From NCBI GenBank assembly GCA_030737875.1, contig CM060911.1, positions 90,354,599 through 90,418,598 on the forward strand: DNA of 64,000 nucleotides, read 5' to 3'. This DNA comes from Allium sativum. Lineage: Eukaryota > Streptophyta > Magnoliopsida > Asparagales > Amaryllidaceae. A program made the translations under genes and the position numbers. Below the pieces are notes generated by a model that did not search any database, was not told the origin of the DNA, and saw only the letters and a list, made by a program, of their open reading frames with translations. Below are positions 1 to 10,763 of this stretch, piece after piece. Each line of letters starts with the position of its first letter. Within the stretch, counting starts at the first letter, position 1.

Positions 1-175
1 GCTTTAACTCTAATCGATTAACTAACATCGATTAACTCCCCTCGATGAAACTAACTTCGATACTCCTTTCGATGAAACTAACATCGATTAACTTAACTCG
101 ACGAACTTAACTCGACTCACTTATCTCGATAATCTAACTCAAGTTGATTAACTCCTATCGATATAACTAATATTC
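1..175. repeat. Degenerate TCGAT/TAACT tandem repeat
   Basis: The stretch is built from reiterated TCGATTAACT, CTAACTTCGAT and CTCGATGAAACTAAC variants in imperfect tandem. It sits in the intron-like part of the LTR, the same place where the other families carry their own private repeats. Confidence 0.6.
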
Positions 176-722
176 AATTTAACTCCATTCGCTTGACTCT
201 AGATCGCAGCGATCACAATGGTTACGCCCGACTCCCTCAGGAAACATCCGACCGCCGTAGGCTATTTACAGCCCTGCGAATTACGCTAGCAGTCGTACGA
301 GATGGAAACTTATCATGAATAACTCTGTTTGACTAACTCTATCTCAAATAACTATATTTGAATACCCCCTTTTAGCTTTATTCGATAACTTCCTTTATTC
401 TATTCGAATAACAAATTCGATTAGCTCCTTTTCGAATAAACTATTCATTTATAAAGATTTACTTTTAGTAACGGTTCTTCACTTTACAAATGATTTCCCT
501 TTTTATTTACTTTCGAAATATTTCCTTTTACAAAATCCATTGATTTTATAAACTCCCTTTATTTCAATATACATTGAAATAATTCTTTTTACATCCCAGG
601 GTCTTTTATGATATTTAAAATATCGAATAAAAATGATCAACATCATTCCAACATCCATAATCCATAACATATTATATAACACATCATATATCACAATATA
701 TGAAAATAGTAAAATAAATGTT

Positions 723-744
723 GAGGAATCCAGTTGGATTCCTC
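723..744. repeat. Perfect 9-bp inverted repeat with 4-nt loop
   Basis: GAGGAATCC, AGTT, GGATTCCTC. The same stem occurs in both G LTRs (30671-30692 with loop AATT, 37677-37698 with loop AGTT), always a few hundred bases on the intron side of the leader splice donor. Confidence 0.75.
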
Positions 745-956
745 CAGCCTGTTTCCCTGCATCACAGATGTTAAACAATATAGATAACATCATTATTAGT
801 TCCATATGATATATTCTGTTAAACAGAATCAATATAGAAATTCAACTAACTGACTAGCACTTCAATCAAACAGTCAACACACAGTAAATCAAACAATTTC
901 TAACAGTTCTAAAAATACAACATGAATTTATAAACTGTTCAGAGTTAGTGAGATTT

Positions 957-962
957 ACTCAC
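957..962 (-). other. Candidate 5' splice site of LTR leader exon
   Basis: On the minus strand the sequence reads AAT then GTGAGTAAATCTCAC. The same GTGAGT-AATCTCAC block is at 31042-31037, 38014-38009 and 59332-59327 in related LTRs, always at the junction of GC-richer leader and AT-rich sequence. Confidence 0.55.
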
Positions 963-2384
963 ATTGGACGATCATCATTAATAACGATAACCATCGCATG
1001 ATTCGAACGGACAATTTATTTTGAAATAAATTTCTAGACGTGTTCCAATCCATTCCGAAGCAGTTGTAGTGTATAGCTCAGGTCTGTACGGTCGTAACGG
1101 GCCCTGTTTCGCTTGATTCTGATGATATACGTAAAACTCATTAACATTTACACAATATGATTTTAATTATACGACTAATTTCCTTAATCTATTTTAAAAG
1201 TTAACAAATCACTTTATCTTATTTAAATCTAACATGTCGGTTAATAGTTTGAACCCATCTGGTTTATTCATCTAGTCTACGTTGCTCGTATTAAACTCCT
1301 AGATCTCACTAATCATTAATTATACCATCAATTAATTACTAAATTAACAAATCTTTAATTGAACAACAAGAAGATGATTACTTTGTTAGCGGTTCATGAC
1401 GCTGATACCAGATCCAGATAACACGTTTTGTTCCTCCTTCTGTTCATTCGTAAATAGCTCCTTCCCCCACAACAAGTCTCCACCGCAGATTCCCCTTCTT
1501 CAAAAATCACTCGCTCCAAACATTTTAAACCCAACTTACCAAGTCTGATTCGAACCAGAAAGTCTCCAGTGTAATGCCGTCCTCCAATCCATCCGTTCTC
1601 CCCTGCTCGAACAACGGATCCTCACCCTGTTCTTCAAAACAGACCCATTTTTCCCTTTCACCTTCTAATGTTACCACAACAGCCGGCCCAATCAAATGAA
1701 AGCCCACACCTTTCCCCTTTGAAAAATCTGAACCCGGTAACACCAGTTACCCTTCTTCCTCCCAACCAACATACGCTGGCCTCAACACAATATCCCTTCT
1801 CCAGGCATTTGATACTCGAACCCGTAACTCAGCATTTGCCAAGCCTTCGACCTGACCGCACTTCTTCTTCTACAAATCTGCGAGTTCGAGCTGCTCCTCC
1901 AGTATATCATCACAAAACCCTTGCTCCAGGAACCTCGCGTTTTTAGATAACACACGACCTCCCTGTTCATGTCTTCACAAAACTACAGACTCCTACTGCC
2001 TCACGTCAACATAGTATAACGCGCAGGCACCCACTGTTCCTCCTAACCCAACTCCCCCAAAACTTCAAACGTCCGCTCTCAGTACATTCCATACATCAAC
2101 GTTACCCCCTTGCAATTCACGCCAGTAACGGAATCCAACTTCACAAGCCAATCCCTTCATCACGACTCCGTTCACCCCTCCTCACCTCTCACACAGGTAC
2201 CACAGTTACACGCATCCATTCATGTTTTAAATTTCCATTAGTGTTGGCGCCGAGGCTACAGGAACTTTGGAACGAGAAAAGAAAAATAGAAGAAGGAGTT
2301 GCGTCTAGCGTTGAAGAAGAAAAATAGCGAAGAGGCGGCTGCATATATTTTGTGGAGAATGATTATAGGGTTAGGTGTTAGTTG

Positions 2385-2398
2385 CTATTTATATATAT
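2385..2398 (-). promoter_or_regulatory. LTR TATA box
   Basis: On the minus strand the sequence reads ATATATATAAATAG, followed downstream by a C/T-rich leader. It lies about 930 bp inside the LTR start, so it is the likely core promoter of this LTR. Confidence 0.5.
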
Positions 2399-3328
2399 GA
2401 GGATTCCTTAGATTTTCCTTGGACATTTGAAAGCCACGCACTGATTTTGGGACCTAGTATTTGTGCGGTTAAAACCAAGGAGCCGTGGACTCCTTTATGT
2501 TCATACGTTTTTTTTAAACTTTATAAATGCATGATCTTCTTTTTATGCAACTCTACTCATTTACGGATTTCTATCGACTGAAATAAGCATACTGTTGTGA
2601 CGAGCAAGGCGCCACGATTCCAAAAATATAATAATACCGGTAGATTAAGTCATATTTTGAAACCTCAAAATGTTGATTACAGGGTGCAAAATACTCCAAA
2701 TAAAAAGTTGTTTATTTAATTAATTAAAAATTATAGTAAAATTCTAAAAATTAAATTATCGTTATGTCCCAAAAGAACCTTGTCTAAATTCAAACCCGAT
2801 CTCTAGTTATATCGAATAAACCGATACGGTCGATAAATGATTCTATAGCGACTATTTCATAATTTGATTTGGACATACATCAAAATCTACACGATGAAAT
2901 CCCGATTTTTCTCTTCTACTAGAAAGATATACTCCACCATCTCCACACGTTTCTTGTTTCACAGAAATCCGGTTTAAAACGAATCCTGTACATTCAGTTG
3001 AAGTTTGAATTGCCAATTTACGAATTGCAGCGCCATTTCGAGCTCGTTTATAATTATATTATAAACTATACGTTCAACTGTCGACGATTGAATATATTCG
3101 TTATTCAAATTCAATTCCAAGCTGAATTAAATATCACAGATGATCCGGTTCACACCATATCGTCATTTCGGCCAATTTTGATTATTCAGAATTAAATATA
3201 TTATTTAATTTATTATTTTAATTAAATATTCACTCTTATTTAATTCCACGACCATTTAATTCACTATACCACCATTGATATAATTAAATAAATTAATTCT
3301 AATACCTCTGCCAATGCGGGTCATTACA

Positions 3329-3604
3329 CAAACTTTCCATGGCGTAAGCCTTGTATGAAGTCGGAATAGGAAATAATTCCTCTCCAGCTAGTGGCATTCC
3401 AAATATAAGGCTCACTACTTTGGGAATTATTTCCAAAATTTTGTCTCCCACTTTAAAAGCAATTTCATTAACATCGAAAGAAGTAATTATATCATCTAGG
3501 TTTGAAGCACATTTTCTCAAATCTTGTCTTGATATTGAATCGTTAAGAAAAATTGTTTTAAAAAATAAATTAGAAGGTAATTTCTTTTTGAAATCTATTG
3601 CTTC
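3329..3604 (-). pseudogene. Truncated exon with GMPLAGEEL motif (DUF1985/ULP1-transposon-like)
   Basis: The frame is open from the acceptor at 3604 to the LTR junction, about 91 codons. It is rich in Lys, Leu and Ile with no internal stop; the Lys/Leu-rich start is followed by a FDVNEIAFKVGD strand pattern and then the GMPLAGEEL turn. The last nine in-frame codons before the stop at about 3299 are LTR sequence, which shows the LTR landed inside the exon. Function unknown; the family assignment is from memory of motif shape only. Confidence 0.5.
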
Positions 3605-5391
3605 CTGGGAAAAAATATTTTACTTTTTAATAACTGACATCACTTTATATATTGCATCTATATGTGCCAATGTACTATTGCTTTATTTTTTTCTCCTTAT
3701 TTCCTCGATTTCATAGTTATCTACATCGTCCAAGTCAATATTTGTTCCCTCGCTTCGGTTATCTGCATCATCCAAGTCAGTATTTGTTTCCTCACTTTGG
3801 TTATCTGACTTTGTATTTTCTTCATTAGAATCTGTTTGTATTTCTGTATTTGTTGGTTAAGATTGTTCCTAGATTCATGTAAATGTTAATATTAGCTTAG
3901 GATGTTTAAGATAATATCATAGTGTATGAAAACAATACTGAATAGAAGTTAAATGATATATCATCCAAACAATATCATACATGCACAATAATGTGTACAA
4001 AAAGATAATATGATTTATCTTTTTGACATAGTTTGAAAAGCAGGTTTATAAGGAGTGTAGTAATTTGAAATAATCATTAAAACAAGAAACTTGTGTAACA
4101 TATATCACTTACTTTCAAATATGAGTATATCTAAACATCTAATTAAATCCAATAATGATAAAGCTAAACATTTTTATCTTTTTCAGCAGTTAAAAATTGA
4201 AATGATTTTGTCATTTTTATGTAACCTTTAAATCTATTTTATATGGTATGTAACAATTTTAAATAATGAACATAAACAGAAAACTTAATTAAATGTATCG
4301 TTGTTTGTATTTTCTGTTATTAAGATATAGTATTTTCTATTTATCCAATTAAGTGTGACCCTAGTCACTACAAACAAAATCAATTTGGTATCAAATATTA
4401 CAAGTTTGAGTAACATAATTCGTATCTGGAAATATCTAACAATTACTGATAGAACTGATGTTATATTTGATTATGAAATTCTGGTAATTGATTATGAATT
4501 TGTAATGGCTAATGCTTATAATTATTTGTTAAAAATATAAATGCATTTATCTTTTACTGAAAGTACATTGCATCACTTTCTTTTATTGATAGTATGTTGT
4601 ATAACTTTCATACTACTGTGCATAAAAATTAAAACAGATAATTGATGTACAAAAAATTTAAGGAAAAAAGATTACCACTGGTGCTATTGACGATGATTTC
4701 CTTTGACTGTGTTCTTTACAATAAGGACAAGAAATTGGTCTAATGTTTACGCGTTGAGTTCCGTTGTTGATGAAGATGAATGTAGCATCTTTAAAAACAA
4801 CTTGATTTCTCGGTGACCTTGTCTCCATTTTTATCCTAGATGAATGTACACAATTATTCAAATATTGAAATAAACCAAAACACAAAGTTGAAAAAAAGAT
4901 CTATGAATTTATATTTTTCCGAAAACTAACAACATTGAGTACCCAATTAGTCAAATAATCAGTTCAAAATATTCCAAAGAGCAATCAATCAAACAAATTA
5001 CATTACATAATAAATGACAAATCATTTTTATAGCCACTTTTCTGGGAAAGATAAAACAATTTATCTTTTCCAAAAAAGAAAATTACTAGTAACTTGTAAT
5101 ATATGAGTATTATTTCAAAATAAAAGAGTTCGCATCGTTGTATTTTTAAACACTGACCGGTAATTATCGTCGTTATATTCAAGCAATATCATCAACAAAC
5201 ACTGACTAGTAATTATCGTAGATCGATTCATAATAAAAGAGTTTGCATGAGTAAACACTAATTAGCAATTATCATCGATCGGTTAAAGCAATATCATCAA
5301 CAAACAGCAAAAAATTAAGTAGTAACAGACAACATTTAGAGGAAAATAATACTTACTAATCGTTCATTGTAAATGAAAACTTACTTTTACA
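3605..5391. other. Intron-like AT-rich sequence between remnant exons
   Basis: Apart from the exons listed in the remnant I see no coding signal here. At 5120-5302 there is an imperfect duplication: an AATAAAAGAGTT block (5120, 5231), three AAACACTGA-type blocks with AATTATCG (5148, 5197, 5254) and an AGCAATATCATCAAC block (5182, 5288). Confidence 0.5.
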
Positions 5392-5540
5392 GTAGATGCT
5401 TGAGCTACGAAAACGTTGACGATCGATTTCTTTGAAATGTTGTATTAGTAAAGATTGAAAGTATTGATTCGACTGATTTAGTAATTAGGGTTTATTAAAG
5501 TTTTGAATAATAGTTCCTAATGAAGTGAAAAATAAAAGAA

Positions 5541-5814
5541 ACTAGAAGGGACAAATGAAAAATTAATGTCCTGAAAAGTTATCATCAGCGACCCGTGTCC
5601 TAGAAATTAATTGTATAAGGTAAATAAGCCCTTATAGTAAAACTCCCCTACATGAAATATCTATGGAATTTCATAAATAGTTAATGAACTTTATAAATCA
5701 TTAACTATAATGTACTTGACATAAATAAAGAGTGGATTAAATTTAATAATTTAAATCGAACATACCTTTAGCATTACCATTTAGCCCATATAAACAAGAA
5801 AGCATATCAATATT
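5541..5814. other. No gene seen
   Basis: AT-rich sequence upstream (on the minus strand) of the remnant's leader. It would hold the remnant's promoter, but no convincing TATA box stands out. Confidence 0.4.
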
Positions 5815-6625
5815 CCATATTGATGGAATTTTGAGATCATTTGATGTTGAATCATGTGAAGAATACGAATCTTATTTATTAGGCAAAATAATTGAATCAA
5901 CTTTCACTTGACACGGTGAATGAGTGATAAGTATTGCATCCTGTACATAATGACGTATATAGAGCAATGTATACATAAGCTAGAGGAAGGTTTTATAATG
6001 TTATTACATACTGATGATATCAGTAGATAAGGATACGTATATCTTATAAAAAACATATCTGAATCCTTTGAAAAGTTCAAAGAATTCAAAGTGAAATTTA
6101 AAACCAATTTTAATAGAAAATAAATACTTTTTGAACAGATTGGAAGAGAATATTAAGATAATTATTTAATAACTATCCCGACGAGTTTGAAATTGTTTCA
6201 CAATTCACTCCGTCTAGAACACCATATATGAATGCTATGTCTGAAAGGAGAAATCACACCTTATAAGATATAGTGCGATTAATGATAAGTCATATAGATC
6301 TTTTATTAGATTAAATTTAGAACAATAGCGTTTCATCCTACTAAAACAAGTTTGAAGACGCTATATAATATATGGACCATGAAATATCCTAATGTGTATA
6401 ATGCGAAGATCTGGGATGTAAGGCGTTTATCAAACGTCCTTCCTCTGATAATATTGGACCCAAATCAAATGACTATTTTATGGAATATCCAAAAGAAACA
6501 AATGGATATTATTTCTATAAATCCTTTGAGAATAAAACATTTATTGCTCGAATTGGTATCCATTTAAAGTAGAGCCAATCTCTAAGATACCTGATCGACA
6601 CATTCTATGAACTAGAAAAGCGCGA
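5815..6625 (+). pseudogene. Ty1/copia pol relic: pre-integrase and integrase
   Basis: Broken copia polyprotein on the plus strand. A segment from 5821 shows the GAG-pre-integrase tail pattern (YLLGKIIESTFT, then a stop). From about 6010 comes the integrase core with GYVYLIKN and SESFEKFKEFK, and near 6240 SERRNHTL followed by stop, DIVRLMISH, the pattern around the third catalytic acidic residue. From about 6350 come a YNIWTMKYPNVYN segment and GYYFYKSFENKTFIAR of the integrase C-terminal side. There are many stops and at least two frame changes. Reverse transcriptase does not follow. The copia 3' end at 44295-62402 is on the same strand and may be the other half of this element, separated by later insertions and deletion. 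Confidence 0.8.
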
Positions 6626-7011
6626 ATTTATTATAATAACTGCAAGCGCACAGATCATTTAATATGCAGCTTGAACACTAGGAGGAATTTTAAATTTTAT
6701 TATTTATATTTCATGGGCGATTTAGACAAAATTGGGAGATTGATTTTGAAAACAAAAACTGAAATTGTAAATAAAACTATTATTTAATTGCATCAGATCT
6801 GAATCTAATCAAATATATATTCAATCCAATATAACCTAGGAAAGCAATTAAAAAGCAGAAATTAAAATTGCAGAAATTAAATAACAAACAAAATTAAAAT
6901 TAGGATTACCACTGAATCTAATTAGACGGTCGATCACTAATGAAAATAAGTGCAAAAACAACTAGTATTCTACCAAACCTAATTGTGTAGAAGGCACTAG
7001 TTGCTAATAAA
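6626..7011. other. AT-rich sequence, possibly part of a copia LTR
   Basis: With 10636-10763 this forms about 510 bp that was contiguous before the CACTA insertion. On the minus strand the right-hand part holds CCTATAAATACCCCT (about 10719-10705), a TATA-box layout typical of copia LTR promoters. No LTR ends could be fixed, so the assignment is tentative. Confidence 0.3.
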
Positions 7012-7589
7012 CACTACAACAAAATGACTATATTACAATTGTATTTTTACAACGGTTACAAAATAACAATTGTAATAAAGGTTATTTACAACATTTTTTT
7101 AAAAAAGTTGTAATAAACGTATTTTCTACAACTTTTTTTTATTCTTTTTGTTGTAATAGATGTTTATTACAATTTTTTTGTAACTCCTCGTTTTGGCCGT
7201 TTCTAATAAATGAAACTGATTTCCAAATGAAAAGTTCCCTCCCACCTAAAATTTTTGGCTCCAATTTTTTTTCTGTCCACCCTTTCTTAAATTATCTTTC
7301 CCAGTGCAAACCGTACCTCATTTTTTCTCACCTAAAATCAAAACCCAAAGTCTAAAATCAATTAAATTTTGATCATCCTCCTACAGAGCGCTAGATTTCA
7401 AAAATGATTTCAATCGCTGCCTCAGAAGCCATCATAGCCAAAAACCCTAATCGATTTTTCTTGTTTGTAGTTATACATCCAAAAGCCCTAATCAATTTCA
7501 TCTTTGAAGCCACCAAAATGATTTCTCACGTGCTTGCCTGCTCATCATCTTCGACATTATAGTCTAGAAAAACTTCACCGCTAGATTCA

Positions 7590-8002
7590 CGACGGAGTTA
7601 AAATAGCCGAAGCCCGCGGCCTTTTTGAGTTTTAGATCGGTATTGAAAATATCGTTTCGGGTATACTCGCTAGGCTGAAAACACAAATTAAAGATTGGGC
7701 TGAAAAAGGAAATCTATTTCGTGCTATCTAGGTTGTTCCCTATGTAGCTATCTGTTGGATTGGTATGTTCTAGTAATAATTAATTTCAATACTGTTATTA
7801 CATACTTTTGAGCACAAGTTGATTCTTACTAACATATCAGTGGTAAAATCATTTTGGTAATCAGAAATTAGGCTTGGGCACAGTGAAGCCTTTGAGGCAG
7901 TAAAAAGCAAAGCAAGCGTCTTTCCTTCTGCAGCAATACTAGATGGATGCTAGAAGCTTCCCAAGGATCACTTCAAAGGATTCATCAGATTTCTATTATT
8001 TG
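7590..8002 (+). pseudogene. Exon-like fragments of an unidentified captured gene
   Basis: Two segments with exon-like codon content sit in the CACTA body. 7596-7762 reads VKIAEARGLFEF, stop, IGIENIVSGILARLKTQ and so on, ending at a GTATGT donor (7763). 7872-8002 follows a TTAG acceptor and reads LGHSEAFEAVKSKASVFP and on to a KDHFKGFIRFLLFG stretch, ending at GTTATGT. Each has one in-frame stop, and their phases do not join cleanly, so at least one indel is implied. I do not recognise the family. The hydrophobic tail (VVPYVAICWI) could be membrane-spanning. Confidence 0.4.
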
Positions 8003-9815
8003 GTTATGTATTAGCTTGTTCTCTCTGTCTTCTTATTTTATTAAATTCAATAGTAACCCTATGTAGTTCCAACATAACCATCTAATTGCCATTACCGGCT
8101 TTGACATTCATTAGTTTATTACAAGACCTATGTATAATGAAATACGTATTTTATATTTATGATGTTTTAATGAATCCCTTAGTGATAAACTGAACTAACT
8201 GCCATAGTTGTAGAAAAAGGTAAAAACATTTTACTCAAAAAAATTTGATTTCCATATTTCTGGTTAGTCCTGGCTACTTTTCTAAAGTCATCTTGCATAA
8301 TATACATTAAGCTAGAACTGCAAATGTTTGCAGCATTGGCTGCACATTACTATAAAATGAAAACTTGTTGTTATGACTGCAGGTTAGAACTGCATATTTT
8401 TGCTATAAAAGTTGGCAGTTTTGTTTCAAGAAATTTTAGAGTAGGTGGAAGCGTATTTTGAAACTTTTTTTTGGGTGCTTGAAAGATGTCCTACGATTTT
8501 AGAGTAGGTGGAAGTGTTTATTATTGTGGAAAACTTTATCTTCCTATTGGGTAGTCTAACATCCCTTATGTACGGTGAAAATCTTCGATCTATGTTCTGT
8601 GTTAGCCCGAGTTTTGATTATGTATCACCGCAAGCTATAACACATTAAAAATTAGATGATGAGAGTTTTGTATTACATCATCATTTGTATAGAACACCAA
8701 GATTTTTGTTTTTTGTTTTTAATAACTTGATTATTTTGAAAGAAGCAAGGCTACAAATTTATATAAATAAACGGTCAGAGAATAGTAATGTTAGCAAGTT
8801 TGATATATACTACCTCGACGATAATGAGTAATAAGTGTTTTAGTTACTAATTTAAATGTATCTTATTTATCCCATATCAATATGATGGCTTCAGTACAGT
8901 ATCATATTTTTTTATAAATCAATGGAGAAGTAGATGTCATATTTTTTAATTATTTGCAGCTAATTATCTAGTTCAATAATGGTAAAGGGACAACAGTTTA
9001 TAGTAATGTGACAATTTGTGCCAAAAGTGGTTAATACAGCAGTAGTTAATTCGTTATCAAGTCAGTTCAGATATTTATGCTAAAAGTGGTTTGCGTGAGA
9101 AAAAGGTGACAAAGTTATAAATTAATTTCCGCTTTTATGGGATAATTCTTACATTTGACAAGTACATTTTTTATAGTGTTTTACATATTTTATGTATCAC
9201 AAATTTGATATAGTCACGTAGGTTTTGAACCATATATTCAGTGATGCAACTCTCTTAGTATACTGATAATGATCTTATTATAGTAAAATTTTAGATTAAT
9301 AATGTAAATATTGTCAATCTATAACCCAAAAAAGTGCGATTATTAGTAAATAAGTTCAAAACAAATACATTAATATTTACCAGTATAAATGTGATTGTCA
9401 ATCACATTTAATCATTTATGACAGTTTTTCACAATAATCTAGTTTCTATGGAATAATTCAAACTAGAGAAGGGTTTTATCATTAAATATAATATGATATT
9501 CTTTTTGAAAATATGCATGTCTAATGGAAAGAGCATTTAAGACATGAGTACATGTGATTCAGCTTTAGATTTATGTATGTTGGTAGATTATCCAAATGCA
9601 AAATGGATAAGATTACAAATTGAATTGAGGCTACAGTTGATGTTGAAGTTGGAATTAGAGTTTGCAATCCAAATGATGTTGTTTGTCTTGATGCTAAAGT
9701 TAGATATTGCAATCAAAATTATTGCCGGTTGTCTTGATGCTGGAGTTAAAACATAGCTTGGTGCTTTATAGATTACTTCTCTTATAGCTGATGTATCGTT
9801 GCTTTTACCAAATAG

Positions 9816-10059
9816 GTAATAGTCTCAACAAAGGATGAACCCGATCTTCTGATTCCTTCTGCGATTGATGCTCTTCTAAAAGTTCATAGTCGCATTATAG
9901 ATGGCTTAGCTAGAGAAGCTCTTGCTCCCTCTATAAATGGTATTCCAGAAGTAACAAGGCTACTTACAGAAGCCACCCAAAAATGCACGTTAATTGGAAA
10001 GCAAGGATCTGATATCAAATCAATCTAAGGTGCTTCCGGTTGTAGTGTTCGTGTCATCG
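9816..10059 (+). pseudogene. Captured exon of a plant KH-domain RNA-binding protein (FLK/PEPPER-like)
   Basis: A 244-bp exon lies between an AAATAG acceptor and a GTATGC donor. It reads VIVSTKDEPDLLIPSAIDAL, then LLKVHSRIIDGL, then a KH domain start: EVTRLLTEATQKCTLIGKQG with the GxxG signature (GKQG), followed by SDIKSI, one stop, GASGCSVRVIG. The STKDEPD and VHSRIIDGL linker followed by a KH domain is the arrangement of plant multi-KH proteins such as FLK and PEPPER. The in-frame stop inside the KH domain and the absence of the other exons make it a non-functional fragment as a protein. It could still give transcripts that match the parent gene. Confidence 0.8.
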
Positions 10060-10635
10060 GTATGCATACCTTCTCATTTTACATGAGATGGATATCATGG
10101 ACTTGCATGCTGCTCTTGCGAAATTATGTATTTGATGTACATGTGAGGCTTTATGAAATTATATTACTATCCAACCATATTCTTGAGCTATCTGTATGAT
10201 TAAAAATTAAACGTATTATGTAAAAAATGATGCAAGTTTGAAAAAAAAAAAATTTGGTTCATGTTTTAAGTTTGTTTGATATATTCAGTCTTCTAGATAA
10301 TATGTTATCGAATGAATTCTTTTATTAGTAATATGTATATAATTTATGGATATATTACAACTGTAAAATAATAGTAATAAAAATATATTGCAATGATTAT
10401 AAATAGTTGTAAAAAATACAACAACTACGGTGCATAACTGTTGTAATAAAGTTTATAACAAAGGTGGAAAAAAGATGTAAAATATACATATTACAACGGT
10501 GTTGCAACGGTACAAAAAAGTTGTAAAAGATTTTAGTCTATTACAACTTCTTAATACACCGCGGTTAGCCCACTGTTATAAAATGTATATTACAATAGTT
10601 TTCCACCGTTGTAATATGGTCATTTTGTTGTAGTG

Positions 10636-10763
10636 AAAATAAAAACACAGAAAAAGTAAAAGAAAACTCTCAACTCATGGATGATCCTTTACAATGAGAA
10701 TATAGGGGTATTTATAGGATACATAGCCAATCTAAACCTTAATTCACTCTATGCATATATGGG
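10636..10763. other. Continuation of the sequence hosting the CACTA element
   Basis: Starts with the target duplication AAA and runs to the junction with the M element. It contains the minus-strand TATAAATACCCC motif at about 10717-10706. Confidence 0.35.

Larger units (their letters stand above)
1..3328 (-). mobile_element. 3' part of a large Tekay-like LTR (window-edge fragment)
   Basis: The right end reads CGGGTCATTACA at 3317-3328, the inverted form of the TGTAAC LTR start seen in the other elements here, so the LTR is read on the minus strand. It shares blocks with the G and S LTRs: the GAGGAATCC hairpin (723-744), a splice-donor block (957-962), and a terminal block at 2860-3060 with a GGACATA motif and a GCAGCGCCATTTCGAGCTCG motif. 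On the minus strand a TATA box lies at 2398-2385, followed by a GC-richer leader to about 963. The left end is outside the window, so complete element and solo LTR cannot be told apart and the TSD cannot be checked. No gag or pol is seen. The short minus-strand frames at 1525-1970 are unrecognised and probably leader sequence. Confidence 0.8.
3329..5540 (-). pseudogene. Gene remnant with several exons, truncated by an LTR insertion
   Basis: Gene-like structure on the minus strand. (1) 5540-5392: leader with an AAACCCTAA box, ending at a GTAAG donor near 5391. (2) 4835-4676: exon bounded by TCTAG and GTAATC, with ATG at 4828 and 51 codons in phase 0, containing a CPYCKEH cysteine pair. (3) 3843-3683: acidic Asp/Glu/Asn-rich segment after a TACAG acceptor, with a stop at 3685-3683. 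(4) 3604-3329: exon after a T-rich CCCAG acceptor, starting EAIDFKKKLPSN, with FDVNEIAFKVGDKI and FGMPLAGEEL. Exon 4 resembles the N-terminal region of plant transposon-associated proteins with DUF1985/plant-mobile-like and ULP1 protease domains, which often have a GLP-GGEEI-type motif. It is cut off by the LTR ending at 3328. A degenerate host gene is an alternative. No protease part is present. Confidence 0.5.
7012..10635. mobile_element. Non-autonomous CACTA (En/Spm) transposon, TSD AAA
   Basis: The left end reads CACTACAACAAAATGACT and the right end, inverted, CACTACAACAAAATGACC; the match continues through ATATTACAA with one difference in about 27 bp. Both ends are flanked by the 3-bp duplication AAA (7009-7011 and 10636-10638), the size expected for CACTA elements. 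Subterminal regions (7025-7200 and 10360-10620) are dense in TTGTAATA/TATTACAA and ACAACGG motifs, the usual transposase-binding arrays. No transposase frame is present. The 3.6-kb body carries exon-like pieces of unrelated genes (7590-8002 and 9816-10059), so this is a gene-capturing (Pack-type) CACTA. Confidence 0.92.

Noticed and set aside
1525..1970. Protein gene in the leader of the 1-3328 LTR
   Set aside because: Two short overlapping minus-strand frames without homology, one starting at a non-ATG codon; better read as untranslated leader.
9544..9756. Hydrophobic 70-codon frame in the CACTA body
   Set aside because: Leu/Met-rich translation of a low-complexity ATTGAAGTTG-like stretch, with an overlapping frame on the other strand.
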